Shown piece by piece: positions 10,599-22,349 of a DNA stretch of 64,000 nt. Source of the DNA: Trichoderma breve. Lineage: Eukaryota > Ascomycota > Sordariomycetes > Hypocreales > Hypocreaceae. Positions within the stretch are counted from its first letter, which is position 1. The number at the start of each line of letters is the position of its first letter. The translations under genes were made by a program, and so were the position numbers. A model generated the notes under the pieces. The model saw nothing but the letters and a program-made list of their open reading frames with translations, searched no databases and had not been told where the DNA came from. The stretch covers positions 1,561,836-1,625,835 of the forward strand of contig NW_026611594.1 of the NCBI RefSeq assembly GCF_028502605.1, read 5' to 3'.

Positions 10599-12963
10599 TT
10601 AACGTTGCAGGCTGCCAGCCCGTTGCCGGTGGACTCCGTGCCGAGACTCGCTCCGCCTCCGATCGAGGCCCCAATCCTCGTTCCTGGTGTGTTCCGGCAA
10701 CACGGGCTGCCCGCCAAGGCTTGCCAAGACCACCTTGTTATTCACAGTGAACTCGTCCAGAACTTGAAGCTCTTTCAGGGTGAACCAACGCGGCATTAGG
10801 TGAGTGCGCAAAGGGATAAGAGCAATGATGAGAACTGGGAACCCGATTGCGGCCAATGTATGTGAGACTGCGACACAGGCTGCCACGCCAAAGAACTGCA
10901 GACTGATAAAGAGCAAGATCTTGCGCTTGCGAACTAGCAGTTTTGGGTCATCCCTCTGCACGAAGCGGCCTTCCGACTGTAGGAACATGAATTTTTGTAG
11001 GATACCGTTGTCTTCGATGGATCCCCACTGCCATGTGTTAGTGAGATCTGAAACTGTCCTGGGGGAGGGGGGGTTGCGTACTCCAATAACGAAGAAAACC
11101 CCAGCAAAGACCGCCGATGGCATCGTGTGCAGCACCACAAGAAGAGGGCCGGTCATGGTGCCAATGAGCGCCAAGCCCATCAAAAAGTGTGACACGCGCT
11201 GCTCTACAACGGCTTTCGCAAAAATTACTGGTCTCCGAATCTCCCTGTTCTCGCCTTCCAAGGTCGTGATGATTTTCAACTGCGTGTCATAAACTGTAAG
11301 AGAGTCGGTATGAACAGGTGCCTAGTACACCAAGGGCGTCAGTATGGCCCTCCCACTTGAGGAACCGCAGCTACGGCAAGACATTGCTTCTTGCGAGCGA
11401 TTATCGGAGAATAGGCGTCGGAGCCAAGTGTCGTACACTTACCTGGGGGACGAGACCGTTTGGCAGCGGGAGGCCAAGGATGCCACTGACAAATGTGGTG
11501 CAGCCGAGAAGGAAGAAATCCCAGTGGAAACCACCAGGCTTCTTCAAAGGGTATTGTCTTGATTGCGCAGTGATGCTGCTGACGTTCTGTAGGTCGATAA
11601 AATTAGCAAAGGATATGCTGGTTAGGAGGAGTCTTTGATGAAGACAGACGTGATCATAGTAGAAGAGCAGCATCACTAGGAATCCAAACGGTAAGGCGAC
11701 AAAAACCCATTTCACATCGAGCGTCCAGAAGTCGATGAGCCAAGACCGATCTTGTGTAGGACGGAAGGCTTTGGTAGTAGGAACGCGCATCATATGTGTG
11801 TCGCTGAGGTTTCCTGGGAGGTGAGAGAAGCCGACCCAGAAGAGCGTACAGAACTATAATTGGCAACACCAACATTTGTCAGTCATTGGCCGCAAATTGG
11901 GACGTCTTGCAGTCAGATAAATTACCACGTAGGCGTAGTCGGCTAGGAAGCCTCGGAAGCCAGGGCGCCAGAGGGTGCTTGAACCAAGCTTCTCCAGCCC
12001 GTAGACGGAGCCGAAATACAGTATGCCAATGACGCAGGCCAGATAGCCAGCTTCGCTTCCCTCAGCGTTGAACTCATTCACCAGTTCCTCGACTCCCTTG
12101 ACTGTGGGCACAGCGGTCAGCCAATGCGCGCTAACACAACGTTTATGGTTTTTCGAATATCTGCTGGTCGTCTGACATACTAATGTAGATAATGCCGACA
12201 TACATGCCGAAGGCCTCACTAGAGAAATCCGTCACGTAGCGCATGTAGTCGCACATATTGAACACGGCGACGATCCAGTGAAAAATGGCAGCCCATATGG
12301 CCGTCCAAGCCATAAATTGCGGATAAATACTGACGTCGTAGATTTTAATAATATCATAGATAGTGAAGTTGAATAGCGAAATCAAACCGGTCACGCCAAC
12401 AATGGTTAGGGGTTGCGCGGCCAAGATGCTGAATACCATAGCCGCGAGTGCTGATGAGAACAACGCTTCGTTGATACCGTAGAACTGCCCGGTGCGCCGA
12501 TACATATCCAGAGTGTAAGCGATGGCTGGCAAGAGACTAGGAATCGGGAGATGCATGATCAGCTGCTGTACGTAGCAAGAGCCTAGGTAGTGAGAGCCCT
12601 CACTTCTCGAGCGCCCTTTTGCTTGCGGGGAAAAAAAGAAAAGAATAAAAAAAACCAATGCGCCACCTACTTCACGAAATACATGCGGATAGTGCTGGCA
12701 ACAGTGCGGTAAGTCCAGGCATCGATGATGTCGCTCGAGTAAAAGGGCAATCGCCTGCGAACGTCGTGATACATGCCCCAACAGGGTCGTAGCACTCGCC
12801 AGCGCCGCCACCCCTTAGTTCCTTCGAATGAGTAGGAAACTGTTGATTTCTTGGGTTCCAAATTGAGATCGAGATCCGCATCGCGATCGCAGTTGCGGTC
12901 ATATTCAGAAGGTGATTTTGTCGGGGAGCAAAATTGCCGATCTGACTCGAGTATGGAAGCCAT
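10599..12963 (-). CDS. BOR1: BOR1-type borate/anion transporter (SLC4 family)
   Basis: Plasma-membrane borate exporter of the SLC4 bicarbonate/anion-exchanger superfamily. I rebuilt seven exons from splice sites and phase: 12671-12963, 12181-12536, 11926-12101, 11650-11853, 11443-11586, 11082-11321 and 10599-11027, giving 613 residues. The introns at 11587-11649 and 11028-11081 are multiples of three without stops, so intron retention would keep the frame. Signatures include GMYHDVRRRLPFYSSDI, STIRMYFV|NLLPA, AQPLTIVGVTGLISLFN, KLGSSTLWRPGFRGFLADYA, GLPLPNGLVPQ and, near the C-terminus, ALIPLRTHLMPRWF and GQPVLPEHTRNEDWG. About a dozen hydrophobic segments are present. All joins keep the frame and no key block is lost, so the gene appears intact although it sits between dead elements. 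Confidence 0.93.
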
Positions 12964-13476
12964 GTTGCGGATGTTGGCCTGAAAGGCTTACGATGACCCA
13001 CGCGCGCTTGCAGGTGGAAGGCAGTGAAGACAGAAACAGAAGAACCGTGTGGGCTTGGTCAAGGGCGGCGAGAGAGATTCAACAAGAGAAGGTGAGAAAC
13101 GGGCAATGGACAACGACATACAAGAGAAGAAGAAAGAGGTGGGGGAGGAGATTCATTATATTGAGCCAGGCAAGAGAGAAAGGGTCCTTGCTCGCCGTGG
13201 GAAGTATTTTCACGATCGCAGACATAAGGCGCAGGAGCCGACTATGGTTATGAGCAAAACATGAAGTCATTGGAGCGGGTTGTCAGCCGGCGCGAAGGCC
13301 CCTCCTGACAGGAACTCATTCAGCCAATCAAAGGGCGGGAGCGACCCGGCCTTGCCCACGTCCAGAAAGTGGCCGCTCTTCATTGGTCATGCAAGTTCTC
13401 TTTCACATATAACTCGTAATTACATAATGCAAAGTTAACTTAAACTTGGTTACTTTATAATACGATCTTATAGATT
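12964..13476. other. upstream region of BOR1
   Basis: About 500 bp upstream of the BOR1 start. Open frames on both strands here are short and lack family features; it is probably promoter and 5' untranslated region. Confidence 0.5.
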
Positions 13477-13719
13477 GACTGGCCGCCGTTCTCTCCCGAT
13501 TTTAACACCATTGAGAACGTCTGGGCCTTGCTGAAGAGAAGATTACGTTCTTTATCCCCAGATCTTCGAGATTTAAAAACAACAAAGCAGATCGAGCAAA
13601 ATTTGAAGCCTGCGAAAAAGCGGCGTAAAATGCAATACCCCAGGTCCAAATTCGAGACCTATCAGAGTCACTCCCTCGCCGCTTGCGCGCAGTTATTTAT
13701 GTACAGGTTTTATATATAA
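13477..13719 (+). pseudogene. Tc1-like transposase C-terminal relic
   Basis: The frame starts DWPPFSPDFNTIENVWALLK, the classic DWPPYSPDLNPIENVW block of Tc1 transposases (DDE_3), then RRLRSLSPDLRDL. About 45 residues later the homologous frame shifts: PRRLRAVIYVQ...YIKY, the usual end of these proteins, lies in another frame near 13667-13718. Only the last third of the gene remains. It is a different subfamily from the copy at 7544-8554. Confidence 0.7.
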
Positions 13720-14670
13720 AATATTAAATGGCAGATTCAGGGGTATTAAATACTTATTTTATTCTATAGCGATTATTTCAATAGAGAATATCATGTTTGT
13801 AATTATTGGTGAAAATCGCGGGTGTGGGGTAATTTGGTGGTGGTCGAAGACTTTGTTCCTTACACATAGTTGTACCGCCAGGTACAGTATTGCATCGGCC
13901 GATGCAGGAGAGCGGCTGTTTCGATAGTGCGGGGCACTGCTATGTTAATCGGGTTTTCTATATTCTTCCGAGCATCGTGCGGTTGCTGCAGCTACAGGCT
14001 TGCTTAGACTGTTATATATCGGGGCGAGTTTCGTTAAATCATCACATTTATTAGATTATGCCGCAATGCGTCAGGTTGTAGATTTATTAGCACTTGTAGG
14101 TAATAAGAGCCTGTTCTGGGCGCTTTTTGGTGGGATGAACAGGCCGATTTTATTGCTGCCTAGATGGCAGCAAATTGACGTTACAAATAAAGGTGAGTAC
14201 CGGCTCGTAGTACAGTACCTACCTAGGTATGTAACATCAATTATGGATAATAATTTCCCCCCTTACTTCATTACCCCGCCCTCCCCTTCCACCTACTTGA
14301 GAAATAAAAAACAGCAAGATTTATAGAGAAGGATTATTTATATTGCACCTAGTTGTGCAGTCAACTGTAGACTCAGTGTCCACTTACTAGGTAATGGTAA
14401 TAACTCATGTGGTTATATCGGCCGCTTTTGGCTAAAAATGACTAGAATCAGTGTTATTTTTAAATGCACTGTGTACCCGCCTTGACAAATGAACAACCCG
14501 CTCTGCCGCTTTAAGAAGTAGCAGAGCACGCCATACATGGATGGGCCTTGGCTATGAATAATCGGAATTACTATTAACCGAGTTCCCCCCTAACTGCTTA
14601 CGCTCAACGTCTCGCCTTGACATCACCAACCAACTCAAGCAATAATGCCAGCTTCAAAGTTGGATTAACT
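13720..14670. other. intergenic, no gene supported
   Basis: Nearly 1 kb without a convincing reading frame. A 108-codon frame at 14000-14326 has no recognisable features. It may be leftover transposon sequence next to the Tc1 relic. Confidence 0.45.
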
Positions 14671-16234
14671 ATGCTGCGCGCTCTTATCCACTCAGCGTAC
14701 ACATTGTTAACCCTCTCAGTGCTCTACCTGTTAGAGATATGGGGTCGGCTTCTTCATTCTTTTTATACCGCAGACATCTGTGCGCCAAATACGCCCGAGT
14801 TCAACATTCCAAAGATCAAAAATTCAGGGAAAGGAACCTTTAACACTCAAAACTTTCCAGACGCTACCGAAGACCAAGTCAACGAAGCAAAACGAACGTT
14901 TATCGAGTCACTCGACTTACATGCGATCTGCGATCTAGCATCTCGATATAATAATGGCAAAAGCTGCAGGGTTGTGAGCAAGAAAAATGGTAGCTTCAAT
15001 GTTTGCTTCTTTGTCGAGTTCGATCATGACGGGTCCAAGTGGACTGTTAGGATCCCAATCGAAGCTGCTCAGAACAGTGCGTGGGAGAAACTAGAGAGTG
15101 AAGTAGCTACTATACGGTAAAATCGACTTATTTGATGCTTTTGTTTATCTCTAACCAAGGTTCAGATACCTCGAGCGCAACACCAAGATCCCCGTTCCCC
15201 ATGTTCGTGCTTATGGGCGTGATGCCAAGTTATCCGGAGCTGGCTTGGGAACACAGATGTATCTCATCACGGATTTTATTCCTGGCGAACCTTTAGACAA
15301 GAAGCTTTTAATAAAAACCGAAGAGAAGCATCGACTGAATTTCTACTCCCAGCTCATCGACATCTTGGCTGAGCTCAGAAAACTCGAATTCCCCTTAATA
15401 GGGTCCCTTATTCCAACATCCGAAGGCAGCCAGGGCCCTGTTCTAGGACCTGTTATCTCTATGACTGCTACAACGCTTCAGCTCCCGCCAACAACAGTAT
15501 TCACCTCCGCCAGGCAGTACATGAAATACCAATTCAGTCTTGTATCAGCCCTTTTTTTACCGCCAGTGGCCGATCATACGATCAATGAGGTCAAAAAGGA
15601 GGTCTTCGCGCTACACGGCATAATGCCCCTTTTTGATCAATTCATTGATCCGGACCTTGACTATGGGCCTTTTGTGCTGAGCCACTTGGACTTACGGAGT
15701 TGTAACATCATTGTAGACAAAAGTCTCCAGATTCAGGGCATCATTGATTGGGAGTTTACGAGTACTATTCCACTACAACTTTTCACTCCACCATCGTGGA
15801 TAACTGGACACGATCTGGTCGAGACAAATAAGCAGATGCACGTTGAGTTCTACGGCATTCTCCTTGAGAAGAGCAAGACGAGCGACCTCTGTGAACAGCT
15901 CAGAAGGGAATGGTATGATAAAGTGGACGCTGTCAAGTCTGAAATCTGCCAAACGGACGTAGCGTTTTATTTTGCTCATATACTACGCCGTCCTACCGAC
16001 ACCACTGACATCTATTGCGATTTCTTTGCTCAGAAGGACTCTGACAAGCATCTGGACGATATAATATCTGATTTCTTTAGCAAACACCTAACGCTTGCGT
16101 CAGAGGTACAACATCGGGCGAAACAGTGTGAGCGCTATACCCTATACTTGAAGGAGCATGGGCTGTATGAGACTGAGGAGGACAGGTTGCTTGCCCAGTC
16201 CAAAGCTTTGAAAGACAAATGGGGCTGGTCATAG
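14671..16234 (+). CDS. APH/choline-kinase-like phosphotransferase family protein
   Basis: Protein-kinase-like fold of the aminoglycoside phosphotransferase family, which is common in fungi with unknown small-molecule substrates. Exons 14671-15116 and 15166-16234 are joined by a 49-bp intron (15117-15165) with a CTAAC branch site, giving 504 residues. The start is the first in-frame ATG; the longer open frame upstream begins at TTG. A hydrophobic N-terminal stretch (ALIHSAYTLLTLSVLYLLEI) suggests a membrane anchor. The hinge region contains YLITDFIPGEPL. The catalytic loop HLDLRSCNI (H322, D324, N329) and the metal-binding block IIDWE (D343) are both present, so activity is plausible. No neighbouring gene suggests a pathway. 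Confidence 0.83.
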
Positions 16235-16259
16235 GATTGCCTCTACCGTTCATTGTGAA

Positions 16260-16583
16260 CTAGACAGTCTCCAGATTCCTCTCTTTTGCCTGTAGATCAT
16301 GTAGCTTCTTCCACAAAAGTCCAAGACTCTCTTCCTTTTCCGCTTGCATATTTCGATAACTCTCCAGTTCTTCCTCCACTGTCTTAGTATTGACTTTGTT
16401 CCTCTTTCTTCTGCTTCTTGCGCTTGAGGCACTGCCGGACATCTGACTCGCATTTGATGCCTCGATGGTTTCGATGTAATTCAAAATATCATTCAGTTCA
16501 TTTTGCGCCCGTTGCACGTCTTGCATAGTCTCGCTAATTCTTTTTTTGGTTCGTTGTAATTCTTCAATAGTAGTAGTGTCCAT
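16260..16583 (-). CDS. small coiled-coil protein, unknown
   Basis: Single-exon frame of 107 residues from ATG 16583, convergent with the APH-like gene 25 bp away. Residues 1-45 (TIEELQRTKKRISETMQDVQ) and 70-105 are strongly helical and charged with heptad-like spacing. A basic, serine-rich linker (SARSRRKRNK) between them could be a nuclear signal. No family is recognised. Its layout resembles the other tiny coiled-coil genes at 33940, 35817, 41269 and 42676. Confidence 0.55.
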   Translation of the reverse strand: MDTTTIEELQRTKKRISETMQDVQRAQNELNDILNYIETIEASNASQMSGSASSARSRRKRNKVNTKTVEEELESYRNMQAEKEESLGLLWKKLHDLQAKERNLETV

Positions 16584-17381
16584 GTTGGTAATAGCTCAGT
16601 GATCTTATTGCTTTTGCTGCTGCTGTCACTTGGATATAGGTAGTTGAGACTTAAAGCGTATCGGCCGAGGGTTTAATGACGGATGTATGAAGGATGGTAT
16701 TGACGGGAGCAGTGGGTTGCTTTTCTCTCTCAGGAACAAAGGATACGAGAAAGAGGGGTACGTCTTCGCTTGTAGATTCTCTCCTGTATCCAAGTAGGCA
16801 GCAACGGCCCATTAATACGACCAGGCGTTGAGTACAGTTGACAAGCGCCAATAAGCAGCGTCAACTGCAGCCGTACTATTGCACTTTAATCCGTACCTAC
16901 AGCGATTGGCATTTGACGCCGGCGTATGCATGCGAATCTCCGCCTGTAGGATTTTGCCGCGCGCCACTCAGTCTTACCCCGCTATATGACATTATCTGCA
17001 TGTGTATATAATCTCTCCGTTTCTCCGACATATATTGCCTACAACTAGAATTTCTGAGCGCAACAGCATAGATCTTTGTATGACCTAAGTAACTAATAGT
17101 ATTATGACTTCCACATCTCCCACTAATCACGAAGATTCCAGCAAGTGATTTTGCTTTGTACTCATATTAAGTCACCGATCTTTACCCTATATATGTTACC
17201 GGCTGCTATTCAATAGCAAAAAACAGCAAGATGTCCTTGATGTAATACCCAAAAGTTGGCGAACTAATTGTCCCAATTACTGGGGTTCGCCGTGTTGTTG
17301 GAACGAGCCTTGGATGAGAACAAGAAACTTTAAATACCTACCTATATTAAGAGCCACCTTGACTTTGCAACCACTGGGTAA
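16584..17381. other. intergenic, no gene seen
   Basis: About 800 bp. Short frames only; no repeat or RNA signal recognised. Confidence 0.5.
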
Positions 17382-18617
17382 TTATTTAGGAGCTGGCTCC
17401 GGCTTGGCAATTTTTCCTCGCTTCTGATATCTCGTCCTCATTTCTGGAGTATTCGTTGCCGCAACACGTGATTTCTTCCATTTTTTCAATACTCCATTTG
17501 TCAGATAATGGTTTGCGTCTTCATCAGGATCTCCATGGCCTAATCCCAAGAATGCACGATTAATCCATTCATCTGTCTCTTTCGTTCCAAATTTCTTCTG
17601 TAAATCTGAACGAGTCCACAGGCCTAGACTGCCTCTACCACCGCCATCTTCCCCATCTTCCTCATCTTCCTCATCTTCCTCTGTTCGTGGTACCCTTCCC
17701 ATAATTAGACAAATCCTGCCATTGTATGCGATTTGCCAAAGGTCAAACTCATTCAATTGGCATGTGAATGTAGTATTATCCTGTTTGGTCATTGAATGAC
17801 CCAGCGCGGCCGCATACAAGCTCCTTCTGTCCCCCTGCATGTTTGCGGAAAGCAGATATGCATCTCTGAAATGTGGAACTTCTACGAAGACCTCCGTCTT
17901 AGGATCCGTGACTATCATGTAGCCGTTGTATACGCACTCAATCCACATCGTATAGTTTCGCCTTTTCTTGTTGTCGGGTACGTTGTTGAATACATCTGCA
18001 GGATGCACACCAAGATCGATCGTCCATGGGCCTTTTTTTACCTCATTATACCAAGCATTCCTCTCTTCGTCGACATCTGCCTTTTTCATATCTATTTGGA
18101 AGGGTTCTTCAACCACTTCTTCCTTTATCCCCCCCACTGGTTCCTCCTCCTCCTCCTCCTCCTCCTCCTCCTCCTCCTCCTCCTCCTCTTCGCTGCCATT
18201 ACCATCACCATCAGGCATATCCTCATCATCCGTTTGTTTACCCTTCTTTTTGTTATTTTTCTTTGGGTCGCCCTTCTTTGGGTCTCTTTTTTTAGTACCA
18301 ATCTCTGTTGGATTATATTTTTTGTCCCATAGATGTTCAGGCTTGATAATAACTGGACCTTCGGATTTAAGGGACTCATTTGCCCATTTTGTATTTAAGA
18401 TTGGCACTTTCCGTTCTTTGGCCTTTAATACCAGTTCTGTTGTCTCATCAAAGGTTTTGTCGCCGGCTAAAAGGACGTTCCAATTCGTTTTTTTGCCTTT
18501 CTTAATGGCTTCGGTGGTATATGCATTAATGCCAATTGCATTGAGCTTTTTCCGAAGAAGAGCTTGTTTACCAGTGGTAAATGTGCCAGAGAGAGCAACA
18601 ATAGGGTTAAATTCCAT
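17382..18617 (-). CDS. BRCT-domain protein with acidic linker
   Basis: Single exon, 411 residues from ATG 18617. Residues 5-100 fit a BRCT fold (IVALSGTFTTGKQALLRKKL, VLLAGDK, KVPILNTKWANESL with the conserved Trp). BRCT domains bind partners in DNA-damage and chromatin pathways. A lysine-rich stretch (DPKKGDPKKNNKKKGKQ) and a long pure glutamate run follow. The C-terminal half (about 195-380) has a compact hydrophobic pattern (GPWTIDLGVHPADVF, FDLWQIAYNGRICLIMGR) and a second acidic run; I do not recognise it. The layout resembles N-terminal BRCT modules of PARP-like or DNA-ligase-like proteins, but no catalytic domain is visible. Probably nuclear. Confidence 0.75.
   Translation of the reverse strand: MEFNPIVALSGTFTTGKQALLRKKLNAIGINAYTTEAIKKGKKTNWNVLLAGDKTFDETTELVLKAKERKVPILNTKWANESLKSEGPVIIKPEHLWDKKYNPTEIGTKKRDPKKGDPKKNNKKKGKQTDDEDMPDGDGNGSEEEEEEEEEEEEEEEEEPVGGIKEEVVEEPFQIDMKKADVDEERNAWYNEVKKGPWTIDLGVHPADVFNNVPDNKKRRNYTMWIECVYNGYMIVTDPKTEVFVEVPHFRDAYLLSANMQGDRRSLYAAALGHSMTKQDNTTFTCQLNEFDLWQIAYNGRICLIMGRVPRTEEDEEDEEDGEDGGGRGSLGLWTRSDLQKKFGTKETDEWINRAFLGLGHGDPDEDANHYLTNGVLKKWKKSRVAATNTPEMRTRYQKRGKIAKPEPAPK
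18143..18188. repeat. CTC/GAG trinucleotide microsatellite in coding sequence
   Basis: About 15 perfect GAG codons on the minus strand, coding for the glutamate run of the BRCT gene. Being in frame, changes in copy number would alter protein length without a frameshift. Confidence 0.9.
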
Positions 18618-19084
18618 GATGATTGACGTGATTTTATCAGAAGTGTACTTGCAATTGTAGAAAAGATAGATTGGTATTGAGGATTATATCACGAAATGAA
18701 TATATGCAAAAGAAAAAACCTTATATATTTCTAAAAATTACAAGCTCTAAGACAAAGGTTAATATAAAACCAGTGTTAAACTAAGCAAGCGCTTAGGATA
18801 CTTAACTATAAGCAGAAGGTCGCAAAATAAAACAGACTAATTCTAAGTTGGGGCTGAAGATTAAACATATTAAGATTAATAAGCATATTAGTGAGAATTT
18901 GTTTATTATTTCACTCGCAATTTATTTTCAACAGAGTAGTATATTATCTTTCTTTCAAGAGAAAAAGAAAAGTACAGGTATATTTGAAGTTTCTTTTGGA
19001 AGGCTGCAGTAGATATTTACTATATTTTGACAACCTCACAATATCTTGATGCGCTATGCACCGGTGACCGAGTGATCAATTATC
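18618..19084. other. divergent intergenic region, AT-rich
   Basis: About 470 bp shared upstream region of the BRCT gene (minus) and the ferric-reductase homologue (plus). AT-rich; probably holds both promoters. Confidence 0.5.
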
Positions 19085-21079
19085 ATGGAATTCGACAGAA
19101 ATCTTTGGTACCTCGTATCTTTCTACGGCCTCATTGGCCTTGCACTCGCCGTCTGGTTAATCCGAAAACTTATTCCCAATCCTGCAACTTCCTTTTCTAA
19201 AACCTTTAAACTGCCTCTACTCTATCATGGAGTAGATATCAGGATGACACCTATAACCGCTATTGTTTGCTTTTCCTTTCTCTTAGCGAATGCTCTGCTT
19301 TTGCTTATACCGCTGTTTCCTTTGCCAGGGTGGCAATTGATACAAAAACGTACTGCATTAGCCAGCCTTGTTAATATTACACCACTCTGTATCGGCGGAC
19401 GAGGTCATCTTATCGATGCGTTGAATATCTCCCGACAATTATATCAAATGGCTCACTTCTGGATTGGGATAGTTGTAGCAATCGAAGCCGTACTCCACTC
19501 ATTTATTGCGATTTCCATTCACTCGAAATCACAAGACGGCCGCATTTTGACTTCAGGATGGATTGTAAGTAACTAGCGGCGAGTTGAAACTTCTGAGCTG
19601 ACAGCTACTAGGCTTTCGGCCTACTTTTAGGTTCAGTGTGCATGTCTATCTCCATCGTTAAGCGGCTCTTTGGTCGATGGTTTCTGTGGGCTCACAGAAC
19701 AGTAGCCATGGGCGCCGTTGGCGTAGTTCTTTGGCACATTTACCAGACATCCTCGACCCTTGCACGAGCACTTGCTATATCTTCATGTGGTTTTTGGGTG
19801 GCCACAACATTGTTTCGGGTTTTGCGCATGGTATTTACTGGCCACTCAGGGCAAGTATTGCAATACTCTAGAGATATGGACGCAGTAACCGTGAGCATCC
19901 GACTGAAGAGGGCCATCAAAGTTCATCCGGGTTGCTATTTTTACCTCTATCTTCCTTCTCGATTAATGAGATATAATTTCCTCCACAGTGTTACGGCAAT
20001 GGTATATTGGTATCCCCCTGAAAATGATGCGGAAGAAGTCAAAGAAGTTACTTTCCTACTCTCAAATATTAGCTATAATGCAGCTACAACTTTAAGACTA
20101 CAAGAAGGGCAATTTATTCTACTTGATGGGCCATATGGACAAGATTTGCAATTGCATAAACAACAAAATCTTGTACTTGCCGCTAAGGGAATTGGGATAG
20201 CTGCTATTCTACCTTTGGCATTGGGGATAGCTGTACGCCGCCGTCATGACGATATTCATCGAGCAAAACTACAGAAAACAAGCTATATGCTAGAAGAAGT
20301 GGTCAGAAACAAGAATAAACTATCACCCAATGAACGTGTCCCCTTCCTCCAGAAAGAGAAACTTTTAACGCAACAACAAGAAGAGCTTGGGAAAAAGAGA
20401 CTACACCGCGATGCGATTAAGAAAGTTGACCTTTTTTGGACTCTTGAAGATAACTCGCAAATGGCATGGGCGCTGAATGAACTACGTGCTCTCAAGAATC
20501 TGGATCCCAACAATGTAAGTATTCTGATATACACATGCTGTTTTCACTTCCTGATATTTGTAGAAAACGTTTGTCGTTTGGTGTCTTTTCCCAGGCCCTC
20601 AGAGTGGACCTTCGCCTTTCAAAGATGACAATAGGTTTTGGCAGTGCCTCTATTCAGTGGCAAATGAAACTGCCGATAGATTAATGGTATCAAAAATAAA
20701 AGAAGAACAGCTCCGTTTATCAGGCAGTCTTGCGGTTACAGGTAAGGAAGACGCTATTCTCAGATTTTAGGAGATACTAATGGTGAAAGCCTGTGGAAAT
20801 ATTCCCTTTATGGCGAAAATTCGGAATGCAGTTATTGAAAGTATAGATAACAAGAATATTGTATATCAAGAAACAGAGTTCCAACCCTCTCATTTTGGAT
20901 ATCAGAGTGCAAGTCGGTCAAAACTATCTCCTGAAAATATACGGCAGAGGCAAAGTCCAAATACACCAAAAAGTATGACTACAGAGGGTAACACTCTGCT
21001 TAACAAAAAGCTAAACGAGCCAGAAGGGAGCTCTAAGACGAAAACAGAAGATGAAGACTTTTATTCTATAGAAGTATAA
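19085..21079 (+). CDS. ferric-reductase (FRE/NOX-type) homologue with an internal TAG
   Basis: Transmembrane flavocytochrome of the ferric reductase family, normally moving electrons from NADPH through FAD and two hemes to Fe3+. Exons: 19085-19564, 19612-20514 and 20564-21079. The two canonical heme-binding pairs are present with H-x13-H spacing (H124/H138 and H188/H202). Later blocks are LLDGPYGQD, AAKGIGIAAILPLALG (NADPH site) and, at the end, VKACGNIPFMAKIRNAV with YQETEFQPS. The usual FAD motif HPFxx is degenerate (HSVTAMVYWYP). In the third exon a TAG at 20768-20770 (AILRF*EILMVKACG) lies in frame between two well-conserved segments. Removing it needs an implausibly short intron (29 or 36 bp), so it may be a nonsense mutation. 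FRE genes are typical Starship accessory genes. Confidence 0.82.
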
Positions 21080-21719
21080 TAGTGTACGGGTTATTTGCCG
21101 ATTGGAATAATTTCACATATTACAAACGCTAGTTACATATACCACAGATTGAGATATTAAGATTCTAAGGCCTTGTATACACATTACCAAGAGAAATTTT
21201 TTAAAGACCTTATTTAGTATAACCCCAATGAACTTTTTGTCCACTTATAAGTAGAGGGAAAGTTATCTTGATGAGTGCTTGGGTGGTTTATATAGAACGT
21301 GCTTTAAATTAGCAGGCTTCGTTAATCTAACTGAAGCGCCGGTATATCCCCACTCGCGGCCGACCGGCTGTATAAATAAGCAAACGGTTCCGGCGTTTCG
21401 CCTGAGTCGCCAGCGCTGGCGCCTATGGTGCATGTATTACTAAATTTAAACCTTTTGCAGCAAAACCAGTGGGCTGATTGGATTTGCGCTGTGCAAGGGT
21501 TGGGCCTTACCCGGCGGCTACGGGGACAGGATTATGGGGCTGACGGCGGCTCTTGGACCGGTGTGGAGAATAAGTCGGCGGGAATGTCCCCGCTAGTAAA
21601 GCCGATACCCCACTGGGCGGCAGCTACAGCCTCTTTAAAGTTGGCTTGTTCCCCCGACAAAAACCTGAGAGAGAGACTGTATTCAAACCACCTCATTAAA
21701 GTACTTTCTATTTTTCACT
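21080..21719. other. intergenic, no gene supported
   Basis: About 640 bp between two plus-strand genes. A TATA-like TATAAATA lies near 21370. The open frame 21425-21754 has no recognisable features and overlaps the next gene's start. Confidence 0.5.
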
Positions 21720-22349
21720 ATGGATGCACGACGACGACGCCGCTCTCGCCTTAATAAAAACCCAGCAAGAGGCATGAAGAATAGGCGAATTGGCTTGGGT
21801 AAAAAGGCACACGAATATAGTGTGGCTTATGGCTCAGACGTGATCGTTGTTATCCGGGGGCCCAACGGACATTATAGTGGCTACCAATCTCAACCAGGTC
21901 TCCTACAAAGATTGCAGTCTGTCTCAGATGATCAGCTTCTCGGGCCAGATGATTTCGTCAGTAAGATACCGCGGGAAACATCTTGGTCAGGATGCTCTGC
22001 CATAACCTCAGTATCTGAACACGCCAATTTCTCCTCAATCTCTGGGATGAGCGAGTCTCTGGTTACCGATACGATGGACATTTATGGCGATTGGAGTGAT
22101 CTCTTTACATATGACACCCAGTCTACATTTCCCTCGCATTCAGAAGACATTATGTTCCACGACACGGATATTCCACTGCTCGGAACTGATATAAAGGGCA
22201 AAATTACATCTCTACAATCCGAAATCACTTCTACGCAAGTTTCGACGGAGAAATCAACACACGAGGGCTACTCTCATCTCGTGCAACCAAAACCAATCTC
22301 ATTAAACACGACAAATACAATTCTCTCTCTCTTGGATAGCTTTTTCTGA
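21720..22349 (+). CDS. small MADS/SRF-like DNA-binding protein
   Basis: Single exon, 209 residues from ATG 21720. The N-terminus has the logic of a MADS box: a basic start (DARRRRRSRLNKNPARGMKN), then RRIGLGKKAHEYSVAYGSDV and IVVIRGPNGHYSGYQS, matching the RKxxLxKKAxELSxLxxVDVAxII pattern of SRF-type domains. The rest is acidic and serine-rich and may act as a transactivation region. It is a divergent MADS-like family, not MCM1 or RLM1 itself. It sits between FRE and PLP genes. A second, only distantly similar, copy lies at 30534-30997. Confidence 0.7.
   Translation: MDARRRRRSRLNKNPARGMKNRRIGLGKKAHEYSVAYGSDVIVVIRGPNGHYSGYQSQPGLLQRLQSVSDDQLLGPDDFVSKIPRETSWSGCSAITSVSEHANFSSISGMSESLVTDTMDIYGDWSDLFTYDTQSTFPSHSEDIMFHDTDIPLLGTDIKGKITSLQSEITSTQVSTEKSTHEGYSHLVQPKPISLNTTNTILSLLDSFF

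Noticed and set aside
12143..12811. 222-codon minus-strand frame starting in another phase upstream of BOR1 exon 2
   Set aside because: Its first third is a shifted frame of BOR1 exon 1 plus intron; only the part matching exon 2 is coding and is included in the BOR1 model.
17796..18660. Plus-strand frames with Leu/Ser/Pro runs opposite the BRCT gene
   Set aside because: Shadows of the GAG microsatellite and of the minus-strand coding sequence.
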